From CAKAHY01 sp041848045 (lineage in GTDB: Bacteria; Bacillota; Clostridia; Lachnospirales; Lachnospiraceae): a DNA stretch of 18,318 bases. Positions 7,241 through 14,219 of this stretch are shown piece by piece (position 1 is the first letter of the stretch; each line of letters opens with the position of its first letter). The position numbers and the translations under genes are program-made. The stretch is from positions 1 to 18,318 of the forward strand of contig JBGZHY010000014.1 in the NCBI GenBank assembly GCA_041848045.1, in the 5' to 3' direction. The notes beneath the pieces were generated by a model, which made no database searches, was not told the origin of the DNA, and saw only the letters and a list, made by a program, of their open reading frames with translations.

Positions 7241-7804
7241 TTACAGCTGTCCCACCAAGTCAAGGCTAGGCTTTAAGGTTTCGCCACCCGGCTGCCACTT
7301 TGCAGGACAAACCTCATCGCCGTGCTCGTGTACGAACTGACAAGCCTGTACCTTTCTGAAGAGCTCGTCCGCATTTCTTCCCACGTTGCCTGCACTTACC
7401 TCATAGGAAACAATCTTTCCTTCCGGATTGATGATAAAGCTTCCTCTCTCCGCCAAACCGTTCTCCTCTATATAAACCTCAAAATCCTTGGAGATCACAT
7501 GGGTAGGGTCTGCCAGCATCGGATAGTTAATCTTCTTGATTCTCTCGGAAGCGTCATGCCAAGCCTTGTGTACAAAGTGCGTATCGGTGGATACGGAGTA
7601 AATCTCCACACCCGCCTTCTTGAAATCCTCGTACTTGTTTGCCAAGTCCTCCAGCTCTGTCGGGCAAACAAAGGTGAAATCTGCCGGATAGAAGAAGAAT
7701 ACACTCCACTTTCCTAATAAATCCGCCTTGCTTACTGTCTTAAAACTGCCTTCGTGGTACGCCTGGGTTGTAAAATCGCCGATTTCCTTGTTAATCAATG
7801 ACAT
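7241..7804 (-). CDS. ahpC: Alkyl hydroperoxide reductase AhpC (typical 2-Cys peroxiredoxin)
   Basis: A 187-residue cytoplasmic peroxiredoxin of standard AhpC length. The peroxidatic cysteine is C47 in FTFVCPTE and the resolving cysteine C166 in EVCPAKW, with the usual SVSTDTHFVHKAWH and GLAERGSFIINPEG segments. It reduces H2O2, organic peroxides and peroxynitrite, and should be recycled by the AhpF-like protein encoded next in the operon. The ATG at 7804 has AAGGAGG ten bases upstream. A Fur/PerR-type box, a plausible promoter, and a small hairpin lie upstream. Confidence 0.96.
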   Translation of the reverse strand: MSLINKEIGDFTTQAYHEGSFKTVSKADLLGKWSVFFFYPADFTFVCPTELEDLANKYEDFKKAGVEIYSVSTDTHFVHKAWHDASERIKKINYPMLADPTHVISKDFEVYIEENGLAERGSFIINPEGKIVSYEVSAGNVGRNADELFRKVQACQFVHEHGDEVCPAKWQPGGETLKPSLDLVGQL

Positions 7805-7829
7805 AATAAAATACCTCCTTATATTTAGC

Positions 7830-7851
7830 CCTAAGAATATATTTTCTTAGG
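7830..7851 (-). repeat. Hairpin/palindrome in the ahpC leader
   Basis: CCTAAGAA and TTCTTAGG form a perfect 8-bp stem around six A/T bases, ending about 8 bases before the AAGGAGG of ahpC. No T-run follows in the direction of transcription, so it is not a terminator. It may stabilise the mRNA, or be an operator. Confidence 0.5.
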
Positions 7852-7874
7852 CAAGCTTTTTTTCTTACCCTATA

Positions 7875-7903
7875 TACATACCATATATTTTCTAATAAAT
7901 CAA
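7875..7903 (-). promoter_or_regulatory. Candidate promoter of ahpC
   Basis: On the minus strand TTGATT (7903-7898) is followed after 17 bp by TATGTA (7880-7875). The Fur/PerR-type box ends 7 bp upstream of the -35. Confidence 0.45.
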
Positions 7904-7910
7904 GATATTT

Positions 7911-7925
7911 CGATAATTATTATCA
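7911..7925 (-). promoter_or_regulatory. Fur/PerR-type operator upstream of ahpC
   Basis: On the minus strand TGATAAT-A-ATTATCG is a 7-1-7 inverted repeat that differs at one position from the Fur consensus TGATAAT-N-ATTATCA known in Bacillus, and more from the PerR form TTATAAT-N-ATTATAA. It lies between the hemerythrin stop and the predicted ahpC promoter. PerR control of ahpC is common, Fur control less so; the sequence alone favours Fur-type recognition. Confidence 0.6.
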
Positions 7926-7928
7926 ATA

Positions 7929-8492
7929 TTATTTATTCCACTTTTCTTTCAGCTCCTCAAGCCATAACAGCTGGGCATCTCTCTCTTTTGCTTTTTCGGC
8001 ATCTTCCTCAAACAAGCGGGTCTGTCCATCCGCAAAGTCCTTATCCTCCTTAGCCAGAGAGCGCTCCGCAAAGCCGAAAACCACCGCATTTTCCTTCTCT
8101 GCATGGCGCTTAATCAAATCAATATAAGCGGTCATATAGGTCAGTATATCCAGCTTATCCTCTGTGCTTTGTCCCGCATCATAGCGCTCCAGAGTCTTTT
8201 CCAGCTCCGACATATACAGTCTGCCCAAATCATGCTCCACCAGCATACCCGCCTTGATCAGCTTCTCCGCCACCGTTCCCAGCCTAAGAAGCATACGCTC
8301 AAACAGAATCTGCTCTTCCTTTCCGTGATGATGTCGATCCGCATAGTTTCTGACAAAGGAAACGGCTCTGCGAAACAAGGCCGTATCTACCTTCCCTTCC
8401 TGCAAAATCAGGCAACATTCCTTCTTCATCAAAGCTGCAAAGCAAAGAATTTGATCATGCTCCTTTACCAGTATATCCGCCGCATAAAACAT
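7929..8492 (-). CDS. Hemerythrin HHE-domain protein
   Basis: A 187-residue all-helical protein with the spaced ligands of a hemerythrin-like diiron site: H12 in VKEHDQ, H54-H56 with E60 in YADRHHHGKEE, H87 in LVEHDLGR, and H130 with E134 in KRHAEKEN. Such proteins bind or sense O2 or NO, or help repair iron centres. The ATG at 8492 comes one base after the stop of the upstream gene, with its GGAGGG inside that gene, so the two are tightly coupled. The residues after about 150 are charged and lysine/glutamate rich. The operon promoter carries an HcpR-like box, which points to NO or redox stress. Confidence 0.88.
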   Translation of the reverse strand: MFYAADILVKEHDQILCFAALMKKECCLILQEGKVDTALFRRAVSFVRNYADRHHHGKEEQILFERMLLRLGTVAEKLIKAGMLVEHDLGRLYMSELEKTLERYDAGQSTEDKLDILTYMTAYIDLIKRHAEKENAVVFGFAERSLAKEDKDFADGQTRLFEEDAEKAKERDAQLLWLEELKEKWNK

Positions 8493-8493
8493 C

Positions 8494-9102
8494 TTAAGCC
8501 CTCCTTCTTAATGCAAAGCTTCTTTCCCCCTCCGCCGGCAAAAACTCCACCGCCGTGTCCGCAAACATAGCCTTCGCCACACTTTGCCGGATCAGATAAT
8601 AATATTTTACATCCCCCATATATTTCGTCCAATATTTTTCGTGAATATCCGTCACCTGACGTACCTGTATTCCCTCTTCTCTTTCCTCCGCCTGCAATAC
8701 CCTGTCGCAAGGCATGCCGTTTAACATCAGGCTGTCAAAATATCCGTAGGCCTCCTGCGGACTTTCTCCCGCAAATTTATGCCGCAACCCGAAACGATAC
8801 GCCGCCTCCCTGATTTCCTCCATCCTGCTTACATCCTCTGCCAAAACGGCTGTCACGATATAAGCCAGGCGCTCCTCCACAATATTTAACCGCTCCTGCA
8901 ACCATCCGTGTATATTGCCGCCGTCAATCAAATCCTCCAGCTCTCCCTCTTCCACGCTGCCGCAAATGTGATCAAGCTGTGCCAAAGCCTCCGGCGCATA
9001 CTGCTTTTCGATAGCCAAAGCCGCCAGCTCATTGCCCAAATCCTGTTCAAATCGTATCTTTTTGAATAACCAGTAGTGAATCGGTCCTAAAAATGCACTC
9101 AT
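8494..9102 (-). CDS. Uncharacterised protein co-transcribed with hemerythrin
   Basis: A 202-residue, predicted largely helical, soluble protein that I cannot assign to a named family. Recognisable features are the N-terminal FLGPIHYWLFKKI (4-16), several histidines (H9, H45, H65, H108, H154), DGGNIHGWL (60-68) and NGMPCDRV (128-135) with the cysteine C132; these could bind a metal or heme. The ATG at 9102 follows GGAGG by seven bases; a longer in-frame reading to 9192 would cover the promoter and start outside it. It is the first gene of a two-gene operon with the hemerythrin, so it may be its partner, or act on the same signal. Confidence 0.8.
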   Translation of the reverse strand: MSAFLGPIHYWLFKKIRFEQDLGNELAALAIEKQYAPEALAQLDHICGSVEEGELEDLIDGGNIHGWLQERLNIVEERLAYIVTAVLAEDVSRMEEIREAAYRFGLRHKFAGESPQEAYGYFDSLMLNGMPCDRVLQAEEREEGIQVRQVTDIHEKYWTKYMGDVKYYYLIRQSVAKAMFADTAVEFLPAEGERSFALRRRA

Positions 9103-9135
9103 TATTTTCCTCCGCAAATATATTGATTTTTCTTC

Positions 9136-9177
9136 ATCATAGCAAGGACAGGGACTTTTTTCCGTAACAAATGTTAC
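9136..9177 (-). promoter_or_regulatory. Activator-type promoter of the hemerythrin operon (HcpR-like box plus -10)
   Basis: The perfect palindrome GTAAC-AAAT-GTTAC occupies 9164-9177 and also pairs its inner bases (GTAACA/TGTTAC). The -10 TATGAT is at 9141-9136 on the minus strand, its first base 29.5 bp from the box centre. The -35 region has no consensus. The predicted start near 9129 gives a leader of about 27 bases. Geometry and sequence match the cupin promoter. Confidence 0.7.
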
Positions 9178-9190
9178 TTCTCTCTCATGC

Positions 9191-9225
9191 AAAAAAGCAC
9201 TATGGCGGCAAAACCATAATGCTTT
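9191..9225 (-). terminator. Intrinsic terminator of the trx-trxB-gpx-ohrR operon
   Basis: On the minus strand AAAGCATTATGG pairs with CCATAGTGCTTT (12 bp, one G-T wobble) around an eight-base loop, followed by six T. It starts four bases after the ohrR stop and ends before the HcpR-like box of the next operon. Confidence 0.9.
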
Positions 9226-9228
9226 CCT

Positions 9229-9678
9229 TTATTCCTCTTCCGCTTCCATATTGCCCAAAACCTTATACAAAAGCTCATACAGCTGCGTAAATTCTTCTTT
9301 GCAGATATTCAGGCAGCGGCTCATTTTGGGCGGAATGCTGGTAGCCTTTTCCTTTAAATCCATTCCGGAAGCCGTGATGCCCACCAGCAGCACCCGCTCG
9401 TCTTCCTTGGAACGGCATCTGGTCACATAGCCTTTGCTTTCCAGCTTTTTCAACACAGGCGTAAGGGTGCCGGAATCCAAATACAATTTATCTCCCAGCT
9501 CCTTCACGCTCAACTCATGATTGTCCCACATCACCATCATGGCAATGTACTGGGTATAGGTTAAATCCAATTCATCCAAAAAGGGTTTATATCTGCGTAC
9601 TATCTCCTTAGAACAGGCATAAAGCGGAAAACAAAGCTGATTTTCCAGCTTCAGCGCCGCATACTTATCATCCGTCAC
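9229..9678 (-). CDS. ohrR: OhrR-type peroxide-sensing MarR regulator
   Basis: A 149-residue MarR-family winged-helix protein. The N-terminal LKLENQLCF places the sensing cysteine at C16, and Y30 and Y41 (in LTYTQY) stand where the OhrR tyrosines that bond to it are found. The recognition helix region is LYLDSGTLTPVLKKLESKGY (66-84) and the wing holds KEDERV. C122 or C126 could serve as a second cysteine, as in two-cysteine OhrR proteins. Oxidation by organic peroxide should release it from DNA. Start is GTG at 9678, immediately after the gpx TAG, with AAAGGAG upstream. It closes the operon whose promoter carries a matching operator, so autoregulation is likely. No ohr gene is in the window. 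Confidence 0.88.
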   Translation of the reverse strand: MTDDKYAALKLENQLCFPLYACSKEIVRRYKPFLDELDLTYTQYIAMMVMWDNHELSVKELGDKLYLDSGTLTPVLKKLESKGYVTRCRSKEDERVLLVGITASGMDLKEKATSIPPKMSRCLNICKEEFTQLYELLYKVLGNMEAEEE

Positions 9679-10224
9679 CTACAGCAGCTCCTTTATTCTT
9701 GCTTCTATTTTCGCCTTGCCTGCCACCGGCTCAAAACGATGTACCACATTCCCTTTTCTGTCCACCAAAAATTTGGTGAAATTCCATTTGATGTCCGCAT
9801 TGGATTCATACTGCGGGTCAATCTTAAGCAAATGCTGATGCATAAACGCAGATCTCTCCTCATCCGCATCAAAGCCTGCAAAGCCCTTTGCCTCCTTCAG
9901 CAATACAAAAAGCGGATGGGCATTCTCTCCGTTGACTTCCGTCTTTGCATACTGCGGAAAGCTTACGCCGAATCTGGCGGAACAAAAGCTGCGAATCTCC
10001 TCGTCGCTTCCCGGCGCCTGGTGTCCGAACTGGTCGCAAGGAAAATCCAAAACCACAAAGCCTTCCTTGCCGTACTGCTCGTACAGACTCTGCAAATCCT
10101 CATATTGCGGCGTAAATCCGCACTCCGTTGCCGTATTGACAATCAGCAGAACCTTGCCCTCGTGCTCCTTTAAGCTGCTTTCCTTCCCGTGGGTATCTTT
10201 TACAACAATATCAAATATATTCAT
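9679..10224 (-). CDS. Glutathione peroxidase-family thiol peroxidase (Cys type)
   Basis: A 181-residue GPx-family protein. The peroxidatic residue is C35 in NTATECGFTPQY, an ordinary TGC cysteine and not selenocysteine. Q69 in FGHQAPG and W147-N148 in IKWNFTKF complete the catalytic tetrad. C81 in SFCSARFGVSFP is at the resolving position of thioredoxin-dependent GPx enzymes, with C63 in FPCDQF also conserved. Bacterial members of this type use thioredoxin instead of glutathione, which agrees with trx and trxB in the same operon (27 bases after trxB). It should reduce organic and hydrogen peroxides. Confidence 0.93.
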   Translation of the reverse strand: MNIFDIVVKDTHGKESSLKEHEGKVLLIVNTATECGFTPQYEDLQSLYEQYGKEGFVVLDFPCDQFGHQAPGSDEEIRSFCSARFGVSFPQYAKTEVNGENAHPLFVLLKEAKGFAGFDADEERSAFMHQHLLKIDPQYESNADIKWNFTKFLVDRKGNVVHRFEPVAGKAKIEARIKELL

Positions 10225-10251
10225 CTTTTTCCTCTTTTCTCTGTCCTTCGC

Positions 10252-11172
10252 TTACTGTCCGAGATGCAGCAGATATTCCGCCGCCGCCAAAGCCGCCACC
10301 GCACCGTCGCTTGCTGCGGTCGCCAGCTGGCGCACTGTCTTGGTTCTTGTATCGCCTGCCACAAAAATACCCTTGGCGCTGGTGTGGGTATTTTCTCCGC
10401 CAATGATGTAGCCTGCCGCGTCCAAATCCACCACATCCGCAAAGCCGGCATTTTCCGGCATCTGCCCGATGGCAACAAACAGACCGGATACGTCCAAAGT
10501 TCTTTCTGCTCCCGTATGCTTGTTCTGTACCACCAGTCCCTCCAAAGCCTTTGTACCAAGCAGCTCCCGAATGGTACTGTCCAGGACAAACTCTACATTT
10601 TCCTTGTTCTTCACAGCGTTCACCACCGCTTCTTCCGCTCTGAAGGCATCCCGACGGTGAATCACATATACCTTACTGCAGTAATTGGATAAAAAACCGG
10701 CATCTTCCAAAGCCGTATTGCCGCCGCCGGCTACCGCAACCGCCTTACCTTTGAAAAAGGCCCCGTCACAGGTTGCGCAATAGGAAATACCCGAACCCAC
10801 AAACTGCTCCTCCTTAGGAAGTCCCAAAGGACGGTTCTTTGCGCCGGTTGCCAATATCACCGCTTTAGCCCCGTAGCTTTCCTTTGTGCTGTGCACCAGC
10901 TTGATATCCTCTTTGTTCTCAATACGCTCCACCTTCTCGTACCTGACTTCCGCTCCCAGCTCCACTGCCTGCTCGTAAAGTCCTTGGGCAAATGCAAATC
11001 CGGATATGTTCTTAATGCCCGGATAGTTTTCGATTTCCGGCGTATTGATGATTTGCCCGCCGTGAATCAGGGCCTCCAGGACCAATACCTTCTTCCCTGA
11101 ACGGACTCCGTATATCGCCGCCGACAGCCCTGCCGTACCGGCGCCGACTATGACAATATCATATACATTCAT
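10252..11172 (-). CDS. trxB: Thioredoxin reductase (NADPH-dependent)
   Basis: A 306-residue low-molecular-weight thioredoxin reductase of normal length. FAD motif GAGTAGLSA (10-18), redox pair CATC (132-135), NADPH motif GGGNTALEDA (149-158) with HRRDAFRA (172-179) for the 2'-phosphate, and C-terminal FVAGD for FAD. It regenerates the thioredoxin encoded 20 bases upstream, which in turn should serve the GPx downstream. GGGGAAAGG precedes the ATG. It resembles the N-terminal half of the AhpF-like protein but keeps the NADPH residues which that protein lacks. Confidence 0.96.
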   Translation of the reverse strand: MNVYDIVIVGAGTAGLSAAIYGVRSGKKVLVLEALIHGGQIINTPEIENYPGIKNISGFAFAQGLYEQAVELGAEVRYEKVERIENKEDIKLVHSTKESYGAKAVILATGAKNRPLGLPKEEQFVGSGISYCATCDGAFFKGKAVAVAGGGNTALEDAGFLSNYCSKVYVIHRRDAFRAEEAVVNAVKNKENVEFVLDSTIRELLGTKALEGLVVQNKHTGAERTLDVSGLFVAIGQMPENAGFADVVDLDAAGYIIGGENTHTSAKGIFVAGDTRTKTVRQLATAASDGAVAALAAAEYLLHLGQ

Positions 11173-11192
11173 CGCCTTTCCCCCTGCCGTTT

Positions 11193-11504
11193 TTATACTT
11201 TCAGCAAATTCAAAATCTGATCCTTATTCACCAGACCTACGGATCTGTTCACTTCCGCACCGCCCTTAAAGACAATCAGCGTAGGGATGGTATTGACATT
11301 ATAGCGCATTGCCAAATCCTGATTCTCATCCGTATTCACCTTGCATACCTTAAAGCCCTCCGCCTGCTCCGCCAAAGACTCCACCACCGGAAGCACCATC
11401 TTACAAGGTCCGCACCAAGGTGCCCAAAAATCCACCAATACCGGCACATCGCTCTTCAATACTTCCTGCTCAAAATTTCCACTTGTTAATTGTATTGCCG
11501 CCAT
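11193..11504 (-). CDS. trxA: Thioredoxin
   Basis: A 103-residue thioredoxin with the classic FWAPWCGPC active site (C31, C34), the buried aspartate in VLVDFW, and the cis-proline in TIPTLIVF. The start chosen is ATG 11504, with AAGGAG just upstream; an in-frame ATG at 11543 would add 13 residues not found in thioredoxins and has no binding site. First gene of the trx-trxB-gpx-ohrR operon; its promoter carries an OhrR-type operator. Confidence 0.95.
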   Translation of the reverse strand: MAAIQLTSGNFEQEVLKSDVPVLVDFWAPWCGPCKMVLPVVESLAEQAEGFKVCKVNTDENQDLAMRYNVNTIPTLIVFKGGAEVNRSVGLVNKDQILNLLKV

Positions 11505-11576
11505 ACTAATCTCCTTTTCCATGTTATCTATTTCTACATTCACTGCCTGAAGTTTCCAATATTTCGAAACAATTTG

Positions 11577-11605
11577 ATTTTATACAATTTAATTGTTTTT
11601 GTCAA
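11577..11605 (-). promoter_or_regulatory. trx operon promoter with embedded OhrR-type operator
   Basis: On the minus strand the consensus -35 TTGACA (11605-11600) and -10 TAAAAT (11582-11577) are exactly 17 bp apart. The spacer contains AACAATT-A-AATTGTA (11597-11583), a 7-1-7 inverted repeat with one mismatch to TACAATT-N-AATTGTA, the form known for OhrR operators. A bound repressor would cover the whole promoter. The -35 lies only 9 bases after the tcdA stop. Confidence 0.8.
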
Positions 11606-11613
11606 GCATTTTT

Positions 11614-12369
11614 TTATATTCCCGTCAAGTCCCTGATGACCTCCCCCGCCAGAATTAAACCCGCCGCACCGGGAACGAAGGAAACCGAACCCGGTACAGC
11701 CCGTCTGTCCGTACTCTTTCTTTCCGCTCCCGGCGGGCATACGCAAGGGCTCTTACAGCCTTCTGCCGAATCTTCCGAAGGTTTACGGGCTTCCTCTTTA
11801 GAATACACCACCTTGAGCTGCCGGATGCCTCTTTTTTTAAGCTCCCGCCGCATTACCCTGGCCAGGGGACAGACCTCGGTTTTGTAAATATCGCCTACCG
11901 TAAAAGCGCAAGGGTCAAGCTTGTTGCCCGCTCCCATACAGCTGATAATGGGAGTCCCCGCCTCCTGTGCCTGTTCCGCCAGTGCCAGCTTTGCCGTCAC
12001 GGTATCCACCGCATCAATGACATAATCATAATCTTCAAAACGAAACAAATGTCTGGTTTCCGGCAAATAAAAGCATTTGTAGGTTTGCACCCTGCATTGC
12101 GGAAAAATGTCCAAAATCCGCTCCTCCATCACATCCACCTTGTACCTGCCTATGCTCTTTCTTGTTGCCACCAGCTGCCTGTTGATATTGCTTAAGCACA
12201 CCTTATCATCATCTATCAAGTCCAAAGCCCCTACTCCCGACCTTGCCAAGGCCTCCACGGCATAGCCCCCTACGCCGCCGATACCGAAAACCGCCACTCT
12301 TGCACCGGCAAGTCTTTCCACTCCTTCCCTGCCCAGCAAAAGACGGGTTCTTGAAAACTGATCCGACAT
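11614..12369 (-). CDS. tcdA: tRNA threonylcarbamoyladenosine dehydratase TcdA (ThiF/E1-like)
   Basis: A 251-residue E1-like ATP-dependent enzyme that cyclises t6A37 of tRNA to ct6A. The nucleotide motif is VFGIGGVGGYAVEALARSG (27-45), followed by the acidic LIDDDKV (51-57), SNINRQ (60-65) and AVDT. The C-terminal SVSFVPGAAGLILAGEVI is typical of this family. A cysteine-containing segment (CKSPCVCPPG) lies near the end. The ATG follows the uvrC stop by two bases, with AAAGGA overlapping that stop, so the genes are coupled. Confidence 0.9.
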   Translation of the reverse strand: MSDQFSRTRLLLGREGVERLAGARVAVFGIGGVGGYAVEALARSGVGALDLIDDDKVCLSNINRQLVATRKSIGRYKVDVMEERILDIFPQCRVQTYKCFYLPETRHLFRFEDYDYVIDAVDTVTAKLALAEQAQEAGTPIISCMGAGNKLDPCAFTVGDIYKTEVCPLARVMRRELKKRGIRQLKVVYSKEEARKPSEDSAEGCKSPCVCPPGAERKSTDRRAVPGSVSFVPGAAGLILAGEVIRDLTGI

Positions 12370-12371
12370 AT

Positions 12372-14213
12372 TTATCCTTTCTCTTCGGCGGCATGAAAAT
12401 AAGCATAAACAGCTGCCGCCGATTTTTTGTCCATCCCCGCTGCCTGCGCCAATTCTTCTATGCTCGCTTTTTTGATATTCTCGATTTCCTTGAAATGTTT
12501 CATCAATGCCCTTCTGCGCACCGGCCCTATACCCTTGATGTCGTCCAAACTGGATTTGACCATGGTTTTGGTTCGCAGGCTTCTGTGATACTCCACGGCA
12601 AAGCGGTGAGCCTCGTCCTGAATACGAGTCAGCAAATGAAAGCCCTCCCCACGGGTATCCGGCAAAATTTCCCGATTTTCGTAGTACAGCCCTCTGGTGC
12701 GGTGCCTGTCATCCTTAACCATGCCGCAGACCTTGATGCCAAGACCCAGCTGCTTTAAAACCTCCAGACAGACATTCACCTGACCCTTTCCGCCGTCCAT
12801 CAAAATCAGATCCGGCAGCTTGGCAAACTGTTCATCCTCTTCCAAAGCCTTCCTGAATCGTCTGGTCAATACCTCCCGTAAGGAAGCATAGTCATCCGCT
12901 CCCTGCACGGACTTGATTCTGAACTTTCGATAATCCGAAGGTTTGGCTTTGCCGTTTTCATATACCACCATGGAGCCGACGCTCATCTCTCCGCTGATAT
13001 TGGAGATATCGTATGCCTCCATACGCACAAGCCCGAAGGCGCCGATAAGCTCTTCGATTTCCTTTACGGCTCCCCTGCTCCTTAATTGTTCTTTCTGCAG
13101 CTTTTCCCTGTCCTTGGCAAGAATCAGCTCCGCATTCTTCCTGGCAAGCTCCACCAGCCTTTCCTTTTCCCCCTTCTTTGGTACAAGCAGTCTGACCCTG
13201 GCGCTTTTTTTGGCGCTGAGCCAGCTTTCAATAATCTGCGCATCCGGCAATTCATACTGCAAATAAATCTGCGCCGGCAAAAAAGGGGTTCCGGCATAGA
13301 ACTGTTTAACAAAGCTTTCCACGATATGCTCTTTTTCTTCCTCCACGGCAAGCTGTATATAATGGTGTTCCCTGCCCACCATCTTCCCTTCCCGAACGAA
13401 GAAAATCTGGATAAGGGCTTCCTTTTCATCCCTTGCCAAAGCGATGATGTCCCTGTCCTCCAGACCTTCGCTGCTGATTTTTTGTCTTTGTGCCACATGC
13501 AAAAGGCTATTCAGCAAATCCCGCTGCCTCGCCGCCTCTTCATACTCCATCTGCGCCGAATACTGCTGCATGCGCTCCCTGACCTCCTCTATCACAGCTT
13601 CAACATTTCCGTTTAAAAAATCCAGAGCCTGCCGCACCTGCGCCAGATATTTTTCCTGATCCACATAGGCATAGCAGGGGGCATCGCATTGGTGAATATG
13701 GTAGTTTAAGCAGGGTCTTGCCTTCCCGATGTCCCTGGGCAGCACTCGGGAACAGGTTCTGATTTTAAACGCCTTACATATCAAATCCAGAGTCTGCTTG
13801 ACCGCCTGCGCGCTGGAAAAGGGTCCGTAATATTTCGCCTTATCCTTTTTCAGCCGACGGGTCATAAAGATTCTGGGAAAATCCTCTTTCACCGTCACTT
13901 TGATGTAGGGATAGGTTTTGTCATCCCGCAGCATGGTATTGTAGCGGGGTCTGTGCTCCTTGATTAAATTGTTCTCCAGCACCAGAGCTTCCAGTTCCGA
14001 ATCCGTGACAATGTATTCAAAACGGGCAATGCGGGCAATCATCTGCTGTATTTTGGCGCTCTTATCTCTGCTTGACTGAAAATACTGTCTTACCCTGTTT
14101 TTCAAGGAAAGAGCCTTCCCTACATAGATGATTTCATCCTTTGCATCCTGCATCAGGTATACCCCCGGCAAAGCCGGCAGCTTTTTTAATTCCTCTTCTA
14201 TTACAAATGCCAT
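12372..14213 (-). CDS. uvrC: Excinuclease ABC subunit UvrC
   Basis: A 613-residue, full-length UvrC, which makes both incisions in nucleotide excision repair. The GIY-YIG nuclease spans about 14-95 (GVYLM, IIYVGKA, R40). Four cysteines C154, C168, C176 and C180 match the Fe-S cluster positions. The UVR motif that binds UvrB is around 205-240. The RNase H-like nuclease has D402 in AYDISNISG, D473 in LMDGGKGQ and H536 in DEAHRF. A double helix-hairpin-helix (about 555-606, IKGIGPVRRRALMKHF) binds DNA. It sits between DUF1653 (6-base gap) and tcdA (2-base gap). Confidence 0.98.
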   Translation of the reverse strand: MAFVIEEELKKLPALPGVYLMQDAKDEIIYVGKALSLKNRVRQYFQSSRDKSAKIQQMIARIARFEYIVTDSELEALVLENNLIKEHRPRYNTMLRDDKTYPYIKVTVKEDFPRIFMTRRLKKDKAKYYGPFSSAQAVKQTLDLICKAFKIRTCSRVLPRDIGKARPCLNYHIHQCDAPCYAYVDQEKYLAQVRQALDFLNGNVEAVIEEVRERMQQYSAQMEYEEAARQRDLLNSLLHVAQRQKISSEGLEDRDIIALARDEKEALIQIFFVREGKMVGREHHYIQLAVEEEKEHIVESFVKQFYAGTPFLPAQIYLQYELPDAQIIESWLSAKKSARVRLLVPKKGEKERLVELARKNAELILAKDREKLQKEQLRSRGAVKEIEELIGAFGLVRMEAYDISNISGEMSVGSMVVYENGKAKPSDYRKFRIKSVQGADDYASLREVLTRRFRKALEEDEQFAKLPDLILMDGGKGQVNVCLEVLKQLGLGIKVCGMVKDDRHRTRGLYYENREILPDTRGEGFHLLTRIQDEAHRFAVEYHRSLRTKTMVKSSLDDIKGIGPVRRRALMKHFKEIENIKKASIEELAQAAGMDKKSAAAVYAYFHAAEEKG

Positions 14214-14219
14214 GACAGC

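Noticed and set aside
9679..10224. Selenocysteine in the GPx-family protein
   Set aside because: The active-site codon is TGC for cysteine, with no in-frame TGA.
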